NCBI GenBank assembly: GCA_012934845.2
Contig: WNNJ02000969.1
Location: 27,893-91,892 of the forward strand
Length of the DNA stretch: 64,000 nt
From: Pomphorhynchus laevis
Taxonomy: Eukaryota > Acanthocephala > Palaeacanthocephala > Echinorhynchida > Pomphorhynchidae
Direction: 5' to 3'
The notes below the pieces were generated by a model, which was given only the letters and a program-made list of their open reading frames with translations, had not been told where the DNA came from and ran no database searches. Positions 35,101-47,364 of this stretch are shown one piece after another. Numbering within the stretch: position 1 is the stretch's first letter; each line of letters opens with the position of its first letter. The position numbers and the translations under genes were made by a program.

Positions 35101-36480
35101 ATTAATAATTAATGCAGATAATACACCTTCGCCTCTCGGATTTGGCCAAATGAAAAAATAAACATAAAAATGGACTATGCCCTTCAAAGTCCATTAATGA
35201 TATTATTAATCTGAGATAATTTATTAAGCTGAATAGGGAAAGTGTTTTTAAATGAATGCTAGATGTAGCATGTAAGAGCTGTTGGTACATGCATAGACAG
35301 TATTTAAGAATACAGGCGGATTCTCTTGTATGGCACATAATTCTAGTTGAGCAAAACTTTCCATGAAAACCGTCAAGAGAAAATCTTATTATACATGCTC
35401 GCTTTCTTTGATTACCAAACTTCCAAATGTTCGGGAATTCATCGGCAGGCGTAAATTGGATATCACTATCCAGTAAGAGTTGCTTCGAATTCCAATTCGA
35501 TACATGCGAACGAAACGCCGCCATCTCTATTATGGAGAAACGTCCTTGCAGGATTAACGACAAGGGTTGCTCTCTAGTAAGATAAGCTAATTTCGAAGAC
35601 GAAACCTTGCGGGACAAGCAAAAGGAGAATTTAAGGAAATTCTATTTTATTCTATCGATTTGATAAAAATTTTGAATAAACACATCTTGTCAAATAGCCG
35701 ATAACCCATATGTAACCATTGGAATAAATATCATTTGAAAATATTTCATGGCTGTAGGATAGTTTGTTGAACGTAAAAGATTGACCATACTCATACAAAA
35801 AACAACCTTACAAACAATTATGTCAAAATGATTAGTAAAATTTCACTTAGAGGACATATTAAAGCCAAGATAGCATAATTGCGTACACATTTGCAAATTC
35901 ATACCGTCATATGTAAAAACATCATTTCTTGATAACCTACCACCCCCTAGGAATTTTAACACTTGTTTTCGCTAGATTAACTTGCAAACCATTCGCCATA
36001 CAATACAGTTTGAGCCTAACCAATGCTGAACTCATCGCCTATTTTCGACGAATATATAACCAGATCATCTGTATATAAAAGACAAGAAGAGTTAGATTCA
36101 CTTACACATGCTGACAGATCGTATACAAATAGACTGAACAAAAGTGGGCTAAGAGGGCCACCCTGAGGAACGCCCTTAATTTGTTGAGTATTCTATATAT
36201 TTTATTCCATCAAAGATTCGGACAATGTGAGGAGAGAGAACTGATTTAGTGCATTTATGATAGAGTTCATTATGCTATGTGCGGTTATTAATTTTCTGAG
36301 AAGCAAGTCTCTGTCAATGCAATCGAATGCGATTGTAAAATCTACGAAAGAAGATTTTAGGAGGCTTACAAAGGAAGGTGATTTAAACAAGCTTCTTGAA
36401 CAGTGTTTCTTAAAATGGATACAACTTGTAGAAGATAAATCTGGTCGAAAACCATGTTTCTCGATGGGGATCACCTTTTT
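35101..36480 (-). mobile_element. LINE RT remnant with TDD catalytic motif
   Basis: Minus strand: IEKHGFRPDLSSTSCI (36460), FVDFTIAFDCIDRDLLLRKL (36350-36290), KGVPQGGPLSPLLFSLFVYD (36160-36120) and CLLYTDDLVIYSS (36090-36050), the RT active-site block. A C-terminal frame runs 35617-35102, with a C-x-RIMCHTRESACILKYCL stretch that could be a zinc-knuckle remnant. This is a third LINE lineage in the window (RTE/Jockey-like by GVPQGGPLSPLLF). Frames are broken in several places. Confidence 0.7.
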
Positions 36481-36529
36481 CTAATACAAAGTATATTACT
36501 CATTATTTATAATAATATAATATAACATA

Positions 36530-37790
36530 ATATATTAAAACTTTCCGCAATTCTTGAAAATTTGGATAGCGACATTCTAAATGAGGAAGAGTGGGTTCTG
36601 CTGCTGATATTCGCGATGAACTAGGACAGCGTATAAAAGAATCGTGTGCAGTTTTCTCTAATAATAGTTACAACTGGCCTGCACAATCGTCGCGGAAAAG
36701 GAATGGCGGTTCTGACATAGACAAATAACCCAGCGATCTTAAAAAAGAGAGCATTCTATGCCGTCGAGTATCTGAGAAGCTCAAGGATGGAGATGTATCA
36801 GGCGCGATCTGGCTTGTAAGTAGCGACAGCAGTATGGTTTATTTAAACGACCAAATACTAAAGATTCTGCGCTCCAAGCATCTTCCGCTATCTGTCAGTC
36901 TCGACGAATTTAAATCTTGGCCTTAGGATATTGACTTTGAGGATACAGCGGTTTTGAAACGGCGTTTGGTTACTGCTGATACGCTCATTATGGTAATTCG
37001 TTCTTTCCCAAACGCTTCGTCTTCCGGATTATATGGCCTTAATCCTTACATTTGAAAGATCTGACGGTATCTAAAGGGACATATTCCTGACGCGGTTCGT
37101 AAATACTTCTGCGGTGCGAGGTTACTGTCTTTTGAATAGAAAGATTTATCGATCCGTCCCATTGCCATCGGTTGCACACTACGCCGTTTAGTCGCTAAGA
37201 TCGTCAATCATTGGGCTTCCAACTACCTCCTGGCTGATTTTATACTCCACCAATTCGGAGTCGGTATCCCTCGCAGCGCTGAGGTAGTAAGTAATACATT
37301 CCGTTAGAACTATCGTTTCGACATGTCTGAAAGCCGACACCGCCTTTGTAAAGCTGGATTTCTGGAACGCCTTTAATGAAGTGATCAGGTCCGCCATGCT
37401 AGAATTAACGCGCCAAAAAAATACCAGCATATCACAGTTTTATCAACATTTGTTACGGCGCTAAAACTTACTTAGTGGCTGGGACGGATATCTTGTTGTC
37501 AGCATAGTGAGTAGAGAAAGGGGATCCACTAGCCTCCATGTTATTTGCCCTGACCGTCAACGAAATTGCTAGCCAGTCATAGTCAAAATTTAGCGCTCGG
37601 TATCTAGATGACTGCATTCTTGGCGGTGACAAAATTGCTTTGATTCACGATATTCAACGGTTTATCTATGAGGGATCATCAATCGGCCTTTTAAATCCTG
37701 CCAAGTCAGAAATAATAGCTAACAGAAACTGCATGTTCGGTTAAATAGCCGATTTATTGCCAAGATGCCAGTTTGTTTACTCTAACGAGG
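36530..37790 (+). mobile_element. LINE RT remnant, GVQQGDPLG relative, + strand
   Basis: In broken + frames: KLKDGDVSGAIWLVSSDS (about 36780-36830), LPLSVSLDEFKSW, VRKYFCGARLL (about 37100), SIRPIAIGCTLRRLVAKIVN (about 37150-37205), QFGVGIPRSAEVV (about 37250), TAFVKLDFWNAFNEVIRSAM (about 37340-37400), a damaged ERGDPLASMLFALTVNEI (about 37515-37570), and RYLDDCILGGDK (about 37600-37635), the catalytic DD. The order and the LDDCILGG wording are those of the LINE in the tandem units, so the two belong to one family, but this copy covers more of the RT. Confidence 0.75.
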
Positions 37791-37951
37791 CGCTTAGTTA
37801 TTCTTTAAATAATTTTATGAAGGTATTTAGATAAATGTTATTACAAATTTATTTCATAAGAATAAAATATTAATTTTACTAATAATTTTATTATTAATTT
37901 GCTAATTAAATATTAATTTTTGTGAGCATTAGTTTAAATAATTTTTCGCAG
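37791..37951. other. AT-rich intron before EGF exon
   Basis: TA-rich; ends in the acceptor tttttcgcag at 37951. Confidence 0.5.
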
Positions 37952-38056
37952 TTACGGATCCATGTTCTGATAAAACATGTTTTAACGGTGGGAGTTGCGA
38001 AAACGGGAAATGCCAATGTTCTAATGGATACTTTGGCAATCGTTGTGAAGAAAAGG
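37952..38056 (+). CDS. EGF-like exon
   Basis: 105 bp, phase 1-1, acceptor tttcgcag, donor g|gtaatt. Codes (V)TDPCSDKTC-FNGGSCENGKCQC-SNGYFGNRCEEKG with six cysteines. 63 bp separate it from the next exon. Confidence 0.85.
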
Positions 38057-38119
38057 GTAATTTAAATGTTTACAGGGCAACGGACACTTTTAAACTTTTG
38101 TCTCCACCCGTATATTAAG

Positions 38120-38218
38120 ATCCTTGTAGTGGCGTTAATTGTAATGAAGGTGGATACTGTGTTGATGGGCAATGCAAATGCATACAAGGGCATATTGGTG
38201 ATTTTTGTGAAATTTATG
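38120..38218 (+). CDS. EGF-like exon
   Basis: 99 bp, phase 1-1, acceptor tattaag, donor g|gtgaga. Codes (D)PCSGVNC-NEGGYCVDGQCKC-IQGHIGDFCEIYG with six cysteines. Confidence 0.85.
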
Positions 38219-38920
38219 GTGAGAGCTACACCTGGTATTTGGTTATCACGCTAAATTTTGCTCTGCATAAATCTGAATCACTATTTGACTTTTTGATTTC
38301 ACGCTCTTTTCTTAACGATGATTTTAAACTTATGCTATTTTTAATCAAAAATAATCTATAATATTTTTTAGTCAATATTTCATAAAATTTTATGAAATGC
38401 ATTCTCAAGATATTTTGTAATATTTTGTGAAATTATTGAATAATTTTAAGCTTAAAATATTTAATAAACTGTTAATGCTGAATACCTAGAAACACTGTAT
38501 TTGTTTATTCAATCGATTGTTCGCATGAATCTTTTTAAAAAAGAAAGACTCAAGTTTGTACAGTGCAAGAATATATTGTTCAAAGCAATTTTTTAATCAA
38601 ACGATTAACACAGTTCAAAAACATTTAGTATTTTTTAAGTGACGAAATTAATTAAATAATTACGGAGCTATCGAAATGTAGAATTTTTATCAAATAAAGG
38701 ATATTTTCTTCTTCTTCGTTCCTGTAATAATATATATATTTGAAATGGAAGACGATTGTAGGTTTAGTATTTATTAATAATAACATAAAAGTTTTGCACT
38801 TTCTAAACTAACGGCCTTAAAGCACGACTCGTTCTTAATCGCTTGGCTTCCCTAATATAATATTTTTATTCATATAAACTCGTCTTATATCTTACTTGCA
38901 ACTCTAGTTGTTTAATTTAG
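38219..38920. other. AT-rich intron
   Basis: No coding frame or repeat family recognised. Confidence 0.45.
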
Positions 38921-39013
38921 ACTTATGCTATTCTATTTCTTGTCTAAATGGTCAATGTCATGAAGGCAAATGTATATGTGGAGAGGGATTTGCCGGCTCA
39001 GAATGCGAAAAAG
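38921..39013 (+). CDS. EGF-like exon (shortest module)
   Basis: 93 bp, phase 1-1, acceptor aatttag, donor g|gtaacg. Codes (D)LCYSISC-LNGQCHEGKCIC-GEGFAGSECEKG. Only four residues separate cysteines 2 and 3 (LNGQ), one fewer than in most sisters. Confidence 0.85.
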
Positions 39014-39673
39014 GTAACGCTTAAAATAAATTTGTTGGCTTACTATTAATTACTGTTGACAATCATTTAGGTGTTTTTAACTTTGAAAACAAAACGAAGT
39101 AAAACTTTCTAAAACTTTATAGTAAATTTAGATTTTTTATTAAGCATCTTGTTCACTTAATAAAGAAATTTTTGTAAGCTGCTATCAATAATGTGTTTTT
39201 ACTCAAGAGCTTTTTGTATTCAAAAGGCTCTTGACAAACAGCTATTTAAGTAACACTGTTCGAATTTGTAAAGCAATCTTCTGCTAAGATATTGATACTG
39301 TTTTGGTTCATGCGATTTAAATTTACCGTTCAGAATTACATTCAGGTCAAATGTAATCTTAATAGAGTCATTTTCGAGAAAAATACACAAATTGTTTCCA
39401 ACCGGCTGTCCGAGCAGCCTTGTTTAAAGGATTGTAATTAGACTGAATAGTTATAACTTATTAAAAAAAGTAACATTGCATTTCTAAGTAGCAGCAAAAC
39501 ATATTGCAATTCTCAGAATATGAGCAAGACAAAGGAATAAGTAGCCCATGTGGAAAACGTAGGTGTAAAATAAAATGAAATGTAAAAATGAAATGCGCTA
39601 GTCAAATCGTTTAATAGTACTATAACAGGTGAAAGCATAAAATGTTAAAGGGAATGAAAATTGTGAAAGGAAA
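39014..39673. other. AT-rich intron
   Basis: No exon seen. Gradually becomes the 5' side of the GIY-YIG remnant. Confidence 0.4.
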
Positions 39674-42600
39674 CATTTGGTATATTGCTGTAAGTGCACA
39701 AAATGTCCTTTGCCCTACATCGGTCAAATCAGTTTGGAGATGCTCATTCGGGCCCTTACACGGATATATGACATTTTACATTAACTCGACAAGAACGATG
39801 GAGCAGTGAGACATTGTGTTGATAATCCCGAGAAGAGCATGGAAATCATCATAATAAAAGCAGATATGCCTATGCCCTACATTGGTCAAATCAGTTTGGA
39901 GATGCTCATTCGGGCCCTTACACGGAGATCTGACATTTTACATTAACTCGACAAGAACGATGGAGCAGTGAGACATTGTGTTGATAATCCCGATAAGTGT
40001 ATGGAAATTATCATAATAAAAGCAGATATGCCTATGCCCTACATCGGTCAAATCAGTTTGGAGATGCTCATTCGGGCGCTTACACGGAGATATGACATTT
40101 TACATTAACTCGACAAGAACGATGGAGCAGTGAGACATTGTGTTGATAATCCCGAGAAGAGCATGGAAATCATCATAATAAAAGCAGATATGCCAATGCC
40201 CTACATCGGTCAAACCAGTTTGGAGATGCCTATTCGGGCTCTTACACGGAGATCTGACATTTTACATTAACTCGACAAGAACGATGGAGCAGTGAGACAT
40301 TGTGTTAATAATCCCGAGAAGAGCATAGAAATCATCATAATAAAAGCAGATATGTCTATGCCCTACATCGCTCAAATCAGTTTGGAGATGCTCATTCGGA
40401 CCCTTACACGGAGATATGACATTTTACATTAACTCGACAAGAACGATGGAGCAGTGAGACATTGTGTTGATAATCCCGAGAAGTGCATGAAAATCATCAT
40501 AATAAAAGCAGATATGCCTATGCCCTACATCGGTCAAATCAGTTTGGAGATGCACATTCGGGCCCTTACACGGAGATATGACATTTTACATTAACTCGAC
40601 AAGAACGATGGAGCAGTGAGACATTGTGTTGATAATCCCGAGAAGAGCATGGAAATCATCATAATTAAAGCAGATATGCCTATGCCCAACATCGGTCAAA
40701 TCAGTTTGGAGATGCTCATTCGGGCCCTTACACGGAGATATGACATTTTACATTAACTCGACAAGAACGATGGAGCAGTGAGACATTGTGTTGATAATCC
40801 CGAGAAGAGCATGGAAATCGTCATAATAAAAACAGATGTGCCTATGCCCTACATTGGTCAAATCAGTTTGGAAATGCTCATTCAGGCCCTTACACGGAGA
40901 TCTGACATTTTACATTAACTCGACAATAACGATGGAGCAGTGAGACATTGTGTTGATAATCCCGATAAGTGTATGGAAATCATCATAATAAAAGCAGATA
41001 TGCCCATGCCCTACATCAGTCAAATCAGTTTGGAGATGCTCATTCGGGCGCTTACACGGAGATATGATATTTTACATTAACTCGACAAGAACGATGAAGC
41101 AGTAAGACATTTTGTTGATAATCCCGAGAAGTGTAAGGAAATCATCATAATAAAAGCAGATATGCCTATGCCCTACATCGGTCAAATCAGTTTGGAGATG
41201 CTCATTCGGGCCCTTACACGGATATATGACATTTTACATTAACTCGACAAGAAAGATGGAGCAGTGAGACATTGTGTTGATAATCCCGAGAAGAGCATGG
41301 AAATCATCATAATAAAAGCAGATATGCCTATGCCCTACATCGGTCAAATCTGTTTGGAGATGCCCATTCGGGCTCTTACACGGAGATCTGACATTTTACA
41401 TTAACTCGACTAGAACGATGGAGCAGTGAGACATTGTGTTGATAATCCGGAGAAGAGCATAGAAATCATCATAATAAAAGGAGATATGTCTATGCCCTAC
41501 ATCGCTCAAATCAGTTTCGAGATGTTCATTCGGGCCCTTACACGGAGATATGACATTTTTCATTAACTCGACAAGAACGATGGAGCAGTGAAACATTGTG
41601 TTGATAATTTCGAGAAGAGCATGAAAATCATCATAATAAAAGCAGATATGCCTATGCCCTACATCGGTCAAATCAGTTTGGAGATGCACATTCGGGCCCT
41701 TACACGGAGATATGACATTTTACATTAACTCGACAAGAACGATGGAGCAGTGAGACATTGTGTTGATAATCCCGAGAAGAGCATAGAAATCATCATAATA
41801 AAAGCAGATATGCCTATGCCCTACATCGGTCAAATCAGTTTGGAGATGCTCATTCGGGCCCTTACACGGAGATATGACATTTTACATTAACTCGACAAGA
41901 ACGATGGAGCAGTGAGACATTGTGTTGATAATCCCGAGAAGAGCATGGAAATCGTCATAATAAAAACAGATGTGCCTATGCCCTACATTGGTCAAATCAG
42001 TTTGGAAATGCTCATTCAGGCCCTTACACGGAGATCTGACATTTTACATTAACTCGACAATAACGATGGAGCAGTGAGACATTGTGTTGATAATCCCGAT
42101 AAGTGTATGGAAATCATCATAATAAAAGCAGATATGCCCATGCCCTACATCAGTCAAATCAGTTGGGAGATGCTCATTCGGGCTCTTACACGGAGATATG
42201 ATATTTTACATTAACTCGACAAGAACGATGAAGCAGTAAGACATTTTGTTGATAATCCCGAGAAGTGTAAGGAAATCATCATAATAAAAGCAGATATGCC
42301 TATGCCCAACATCGGTCAATTCAGTTTGGAGATGCTCATTCGGGCCCTTACACGGATATCGGACATTTTACATTAACTCGACAATAACGATGGAGCAGTG
42401 AGACATTGTGTTGATAATCCCGAGAAGAGCATGGAAATCATCATAATAAAAGCAGATATGCCTATGCCCTACATCGGTCAAATCAGTTTAGAGATGCTCA
42501 TTCGGGCCCTTACACGGAGATATGACATTTTACATTAACTCCACAAGAACGATGGAGCAGTGAGACATTGTGTTGATAATCTCGAGTAGTGTATGGAAAT

Positions 42601-42889
42601 CATCATTATAAAAGCAGATATGCCTATGCCCTACATTGGTCAAATCAGTTTGGAGATGCTCATTCGGGCCCTTACACGGAGATCGGACATTTTACATTAA
42701 CTCGACAAGAACGATGGAGCAGTGAGACATTGTGTTGATAATCCCGAGAAGAGCATGGAAATCATCATAATAAAAGCAGATAATTCCGACGACAAGAAAC
42801 GAAAAGAAAATGAACAATATTGGATCGGCCAGTTAATAACCAACAAACAACTCAATACGAAACACATCTACCATCTGCCTAAAAATTGA
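39674..42889 (+). mobile_element. GIY-YIG endonuclease remnant of a Penelope-like element, swollen by an internal satellite
   Basis: The unique left part reads HLVYCCKCTKCPLPYIGQIS (39674-39735), the start of a GIY-YIG domain (Cys-rich lead, then YIGQ). The repeated core gives LEMLIRALTR, DIL, NDGAVRHCVDNPEKSMEIII, which fits the R...H...DI...AV..H block. The unique right part reads IIKADNSDDKKRKENEQYWI then GQLITNKQLNTKHIYHLPKN-stop (42770-42889), where EQYWI matches the conserved E-x2-WI near the domain's end. GIY-YIG domains sit C-terminal to the RT in many Penelope-like elements, and RT fragments of such elements occur elsewhere in this window. Each repeated core has an in-frame TAA (ILH-stop), so it is not coding now. 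Confidence 0.7.
39700..42779 (+). repeat. Satellite array: 162-bp monomer, 19 copies, 7-mer higher-order repeat
   Basis: The word tgcccta(c/a)ac... begins at 39711, 39873, 40035, 40197 and so on to 42627: 18 intervals of exactly 162 bp, so 19 copies without a net length change. 162 is 54 codons. Monomer variants repeat every 7 monomers (1134 bp): the gaaatcgtcataataaaaac variant at about 40813 and 41947, the tatgtctatgccctacatcg variant at about 40353 and 41487, and the cattcgggctcttacacgg variant at about 40223 and 41357. This implies a block duplication of at least seven monomers after the first expansion. Confidence 0.9.
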
Positions 42890-43679
42890 ACACATATTAT
42901 TCCGTTGTTAAAATTTTTTCCAGAAATTTCACATGTCACATTGTGAATAATGTTTTCCAGAAATTTCACATGTCACATTGTGAATATAATAATGTTTGAC
43001 TCTAATGCTTTTTGGACGTTTTCCTTCACTTAATTTTGAAAGTTAATTTTTCTAGAAAATTACTTTTTCTATTCGTCAATAATAAAATAAGAAATTTAAA
43101 AGTTACTAGATTTATGGCAAGTCGATTATGGGTGCATTTTCTGATTTTATTAATTATAATATAATTTTATTAATAATATAATATTTATTTTTATTTATAT
43201 ATAATTAATATTATGTTAATTAATATTTAATTTTATTAATATAATTACATTATATTAATTTTATTGAAATACATAGCTCTAGTTATTTTGCTTTATTCAA
43301 AGTTCAATTCTTTAATTTCAATACAACATATTTTTTGATATGGTTATTATAATTTTATATATCTTCTGTTAATTTTAATTTTGACGACAATATTTAATAC
43401 TAGCAATTGTGGTAACGAAAAATAAATAAAATAATAAAATAACGTATAACGTAATACGTTATACGTATATATAACGTATTAAGTATACGTTATATATATA
43501 ACGTATACTTAATTGAAGAAGCTGCCATTTTCTAATTAAAATTTATTTTATTGAAATAATTAAAATAATTTATATGATTTTGATTTGTTCAAATATTTAT
43601 TATTTAATCTCAGTACAGCATATATTTCTATTTATTTTAATCTAAATTTAAGTAACTATTTCGTGTTTCGATTTTGTAG
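42890..43679. other. AT-rich intron with small duplications and palindromes
   Basis: ccagaaatttcacatgtcac is present twice in a row (about 42921 and 42957). About 43440-43512 is a nest of acgtat/atacgt palindromes. Ends in the acceptor ttttgtag at 43679. Confidence 0.5.
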
Positions 43680-43781
43680 CAATCGATACATGTCTTAGTG
43701 TTCAATGCCGACATGGTCAATGCATAGATGGCGCATGCCTTTGTGATTCCGGTTATGAAGGAAAGTACTGTGATATAATAG
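43680..43781 (+). CDS. EGF-like exon
   Basis: 102 bp, phase 1-1, acceptor ttttgtag, donor g|gtatgt. Codes (A)IDTCLSVQC-RHGQCIDGACLC-DSGYEGKYCDIIG with six cysteines, four residues between cysteines 2 and 3. Confidence 0.85.
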
Positions 43782-44224
43782 GTATGTTTATTTGTATAAG
43801 CTTTTCAAAAGAGTTAATATTTATATTTATATATCTATTTATATTTTTTTATATTTTTATTTATTTATCTTCACTCTTATGCTTAGTAAGAACCTTATAT
43901 TTATAGATATATGTCTGTTTAATTTATGTATGCATTTATTTCTTTAGTTACAAATTAATGTGAAATCGATAAGACAGTTATATTGAACCACTTCATGCAA
44001 TATCTTGCAATTTCCGCTTTAATTAGAACATTGATATGAAGAATGAAATGGAAACGACTAAATAGTAGTTATTATCCGATAATACTTATGTTTATACTCA
44101 CCGAATGGCTAGTTTCAATTTTTACTATGAGACATTTCTCAAATATTTGCATTTCTTAAATTTAACAGTTGCGTTTGGAAAGAATGTAATCATTAGTTGG
44201 CTTTTTCTCAGAGAAAAATAAGAG

Positions 44225-44660
44225 AAATAGTTTTATTTTCCTATTTTCTCCAACGCGTTTGGCCTCTTCAGGAAAACACTAGTCAAATATACTATGACAA
44301 ATGATGTCATAGTATATAAAGAATAAAAACAGAAGAATTTAATTGATGTGTTTTTTAACTAAATCCTTATCCGTCGGTAATTTTAATTATTGATTGAACA
44401 GTTCACGTACGATCGATTTTGACAATACAACTTTTGAATATGCTCCAGATACACGTCGTCGTTTAATCAAGGAAGCGGTACACATCGAAATTGCATCAAA
44501 CATGTAAAGTAATAACAATTGTTGCTTAAAATTATCGCAGAATAAGGGTTTGGTTGAACAAATATCAATTAAATTGTTACTTTTCTATTCTTTATCTATT
44601 ACGTCATCATTTGTTAAAGACTAGTATTTCTCAAGAGGCCAATCGCGTTGGAGACATTTT
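44225..44660. repeat. Foldback element with a hammerhead-like core on the minus strand
   Basis: 44246-44285 (tctccaacgcgtttggcctc...) is inverted relative to about 44618-44657. Minus strand 44270-44240 reads CTGAAGA, GG, stem II CCAA-ACGCG-TTGG, A, GAAA. The matching arm on the + strand (44631-44660) has CTCAAGA and GAGAC in place of CTGAAGA and GAAA, so it is decayed. A second small palindrome (actatgaca / tgtcatagt, 44291-44313) lies between the arms. Confidence 0.45.
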
Positions 44661-44888
44661 TTAAATATTTATATACACATTTATTTAGTATTTAATGTTT
44701 ATTGTGTAGGATTACTTTCGGAGTGAATTTACTTTGTAAATTTACTCATGTATCGGATTTCCCCCCGATTATCTTGCTAACACTTGTTTAAACAAATGTT
44801 GACAACGATTATGATTCCATAATCAATGTGCAAACCGACAAGAAACTTTATTTATTTTTGACCTCTTTTAATTTTTATGTTAATTTTC

Positions 44889-44920
44889 TGAAGATGCTAG
44901 TACTTACTAGCGAAATATCA
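44889..44920 (+). ncRNA. Hammerhead-ribozyme-like motif
   Basis: CTGAAGA (44889-44895), U, stem II GCTAGT-ACTT-ACTAGC (44897-44912, six perfect pairs), GAAA (44913-44916), TATC (44917-44920). The flanks attttc and caaaat could pair as a short stem I (ATTTT/AAAAT). Stem III would be the self-complementary AUAU, which suggests activity only as a dimer or in tandem. This is the cleanest core of this subtype in the window; activity is untested. Confidence 0.5.
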
Positions 44921-46870
44921 AAATGATTTTTTTGTCGTTTAACTATACCTGATAGTTCCTGGAAATTAAAAAATTATATATTATATTAGATTGTATATTT
45001 TAGTTTTGTTCAAAAGTTTATTTAAAGCAATTTATTTAAAGTTTCTCAATGTATATAATGTTTACAAGTATATAAATTTGCAAAATTAAAATGCTTTCTA
45101 TTATATTTGAAGATGGTAATATCTTATATTTTAATATTAGTATTTTATATTTAATTAATGTATTTTTATAATATCATTAATTATTATTAATGCAATATTA
45201 TAAAGGTTATTATATTATTTTATTAATAATAAATTATTATTAATTTATTTCAATTTTTAAAATCTTTGATACTTTTAAAGTATCAAAGTATGATCTCTTA
45301 AAGTCTAATTATACGTCCTGTTTAGAGATCTTATAAATTTTGTGTTTATGATGGGTTAAATCAAAGAGTGATTTAAACACAATATGTGCTGAGTTATTTG
45401 TAAAAATTTTACGAGTAATTTTTTAATGTATTTTGTAATATTATATGAATTATAACATTATATAAAAATTATCTATTGCCTATCAATAAATTCATTCATA
45501 CTTTAATATCAATTCATACTTTAATTCAGCAAATTATTTATTTACAATAAATAATTTTAAGACATACTCTTATGAATCTTACATACCTTAGATGATTAAA
45601 TATAAATCTAAGATAAATAAATATTCATATAAACTCTTCCAAATCATTGAAATTGTATTTGGATTAGCATGATGAGAATTATTCTACTTATTAAGACAAA
45701 ATTTAAATTGACACTTTGAAATAAAGTTCTATTCCACATCACATGAATCATTTAACTCTATGTATTCTAGTTCTGGAGTAGAATGTGTAGTGCATCTATT
45801 TTTTAAAGGTGCGATTTTATAAATACTTTTTAGCGTTACGAAATACTGAAAAGTATGATAAAATTTTAATTATATAGTTTACTTGTCTATTTAATTAGAA
45901 TAATTAAATTGATAAACTTAAATTGTTAAATTTTGGAATATTACGATTGTCCATTTCGCAAACACTTATTTATTTCACATCTTATTCATAATCCATACAC
46001 TTCTTGCTTTACCTTTTACCTGTCAATTATATCTTGATTTTCCAAAATAAAAAATAAATAAAAGATATAAAAAAATATTTAAATTTTGTCATGTGCAATT
46101 TATGTAGTTTTCGTCAAATCATTAAGTATGTAACTTGATAACTTTATAAATCGATTGTGATAGGTATTTTCTATCTCTAAGGTAATACAATCGTTTTCGT
46201 TTTAGTGCGATTGTCAATTGTTTCGAGTAAAAATAGATGTGATAAATGTAACGCAATTGTTTATTTAAAAATAATTATTTGATCTGGAAGAATTGTGATC
46301 ATATAAATTCGCTGAATTACCCATATGAAATAGATTATTTATATCTTCACACGGCTCCGTCTTAAATTTAAATAGCGTCTATAATTTAAATGTTTATTAA
46401 ATTTTCGTTCTTCCGATATTATATTTTTATTTTTTATTTAACTAATCCAATATCATTTAAGCTCTTTAAATGTTATGGTGTATTTTTTCATTTTTCTTTT
46501 GTGTTTAATGCGAAATAAAAGTTTTTCAAGGCGTGCAAATATCGAGCGGAATAGAAAAAGGAAATTAAGATTCGCAAATAGTCCTTTTCAAGTGTTATGC
46601 ATTTTAAAAAGCAACTCTCGAAAAGGACAATTACAATAGTCAAAAATTTGTAAACAATAATTTTCTATTTCTATTATTCTCGTTGTTTAAAAGCCCTGAA
46701 CAAATGAATAGCACATCGAACGTATCATTGGACAATAAATAAAAGTATTAAAATTTATAAACTACTAAAAGACAGAATTCTCTCTGTCTCTCAGATACAG
46801 AAATTTTTCGTAGTTCTGTTTCTTCAACTTAAAAAGTGACATAATAACAAGGCCTTTTAAATGTTAACAG
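44921..46870. other. Long AT-rich intron
   Basis: No coding frame, repeat family or structured element recognised over about 1.9 kb. Confidence 0.4.
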
Positions 46871-46954
46871 CAAGTACTAGATCCGTCATTTTTCATTCGT
46901 GTTCCTATGATGATTGTGAATTGGAAGAAGAATGTTTATGTCCTAACAACACTG
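46871..46954 (+). CDS. Possible divergent EGF-like exon (partial module)
   Basis: 84 bp, phase 1-1, with acceptor gttaacag and donor g|gtaaga. Codes (A)STRSVIFHSC-SYDDCELEEECLC-PNNTG. The C-x4-C-x5-C-x-C-P spacing is that of the EGF modules here, but only four cysteines are present and the terminal GxxCE is missing. Either a diverged exon on its way to loss, or a chance frame. Confidence 0.35.
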
Positions 46955-47364
46955 GTAAGAGGGATGCATGGTTAATTGAAATAGCAGCATGATCTGAAAC
47001 GATTAGATGCATCTGATTGACGTGAAATTTTTTACTTTCACAACTCGTTACTGCTCTTTAATTCTAAAACTGTTAAGCATGTTAACATCAAGCATGTTAG
47101 GAAAAAGTTAATTTTCCGTGATAGAAATGGTTTCTTCGAAAATTTTTGCATGAATATATTTTAAGTTTTCTAATTTAAAATTTAACAAAAAAATTTAATT
47201 TAACTTAACTTAAACTTAAAATTTAACATTAAAATTTTACTTAAATTTAAAATTTTCGATATACAAATGTAGCAAATGTCATTTGTGAATGTCATAAATG
47301 AAAGCAACGTGCTGCCTTACTTCTGACTTGAAGGTTGGAATCCTTACTCGTGACTAGATGAGTT
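46955..47364. other. AT-rich intron
   Basis: Repeated taaaattt words at 47160-47250. No gene. Confidence 0.4.

Noticed and set aside
41396-41689. 97-codon minus-strand frame within the satellite
   Set aside because: It arises because the 162-bp period is a multiple of three, so any open frame in the monomer is repeated; no domain is recognisable in that frame.
39700-42779. CRISPR-like regular repeats
   Set aside because: The repeats are 162 bp, directly adjacent without unique spacers, and derive from a coding domain in an intron-bearing eukaryotic locus.
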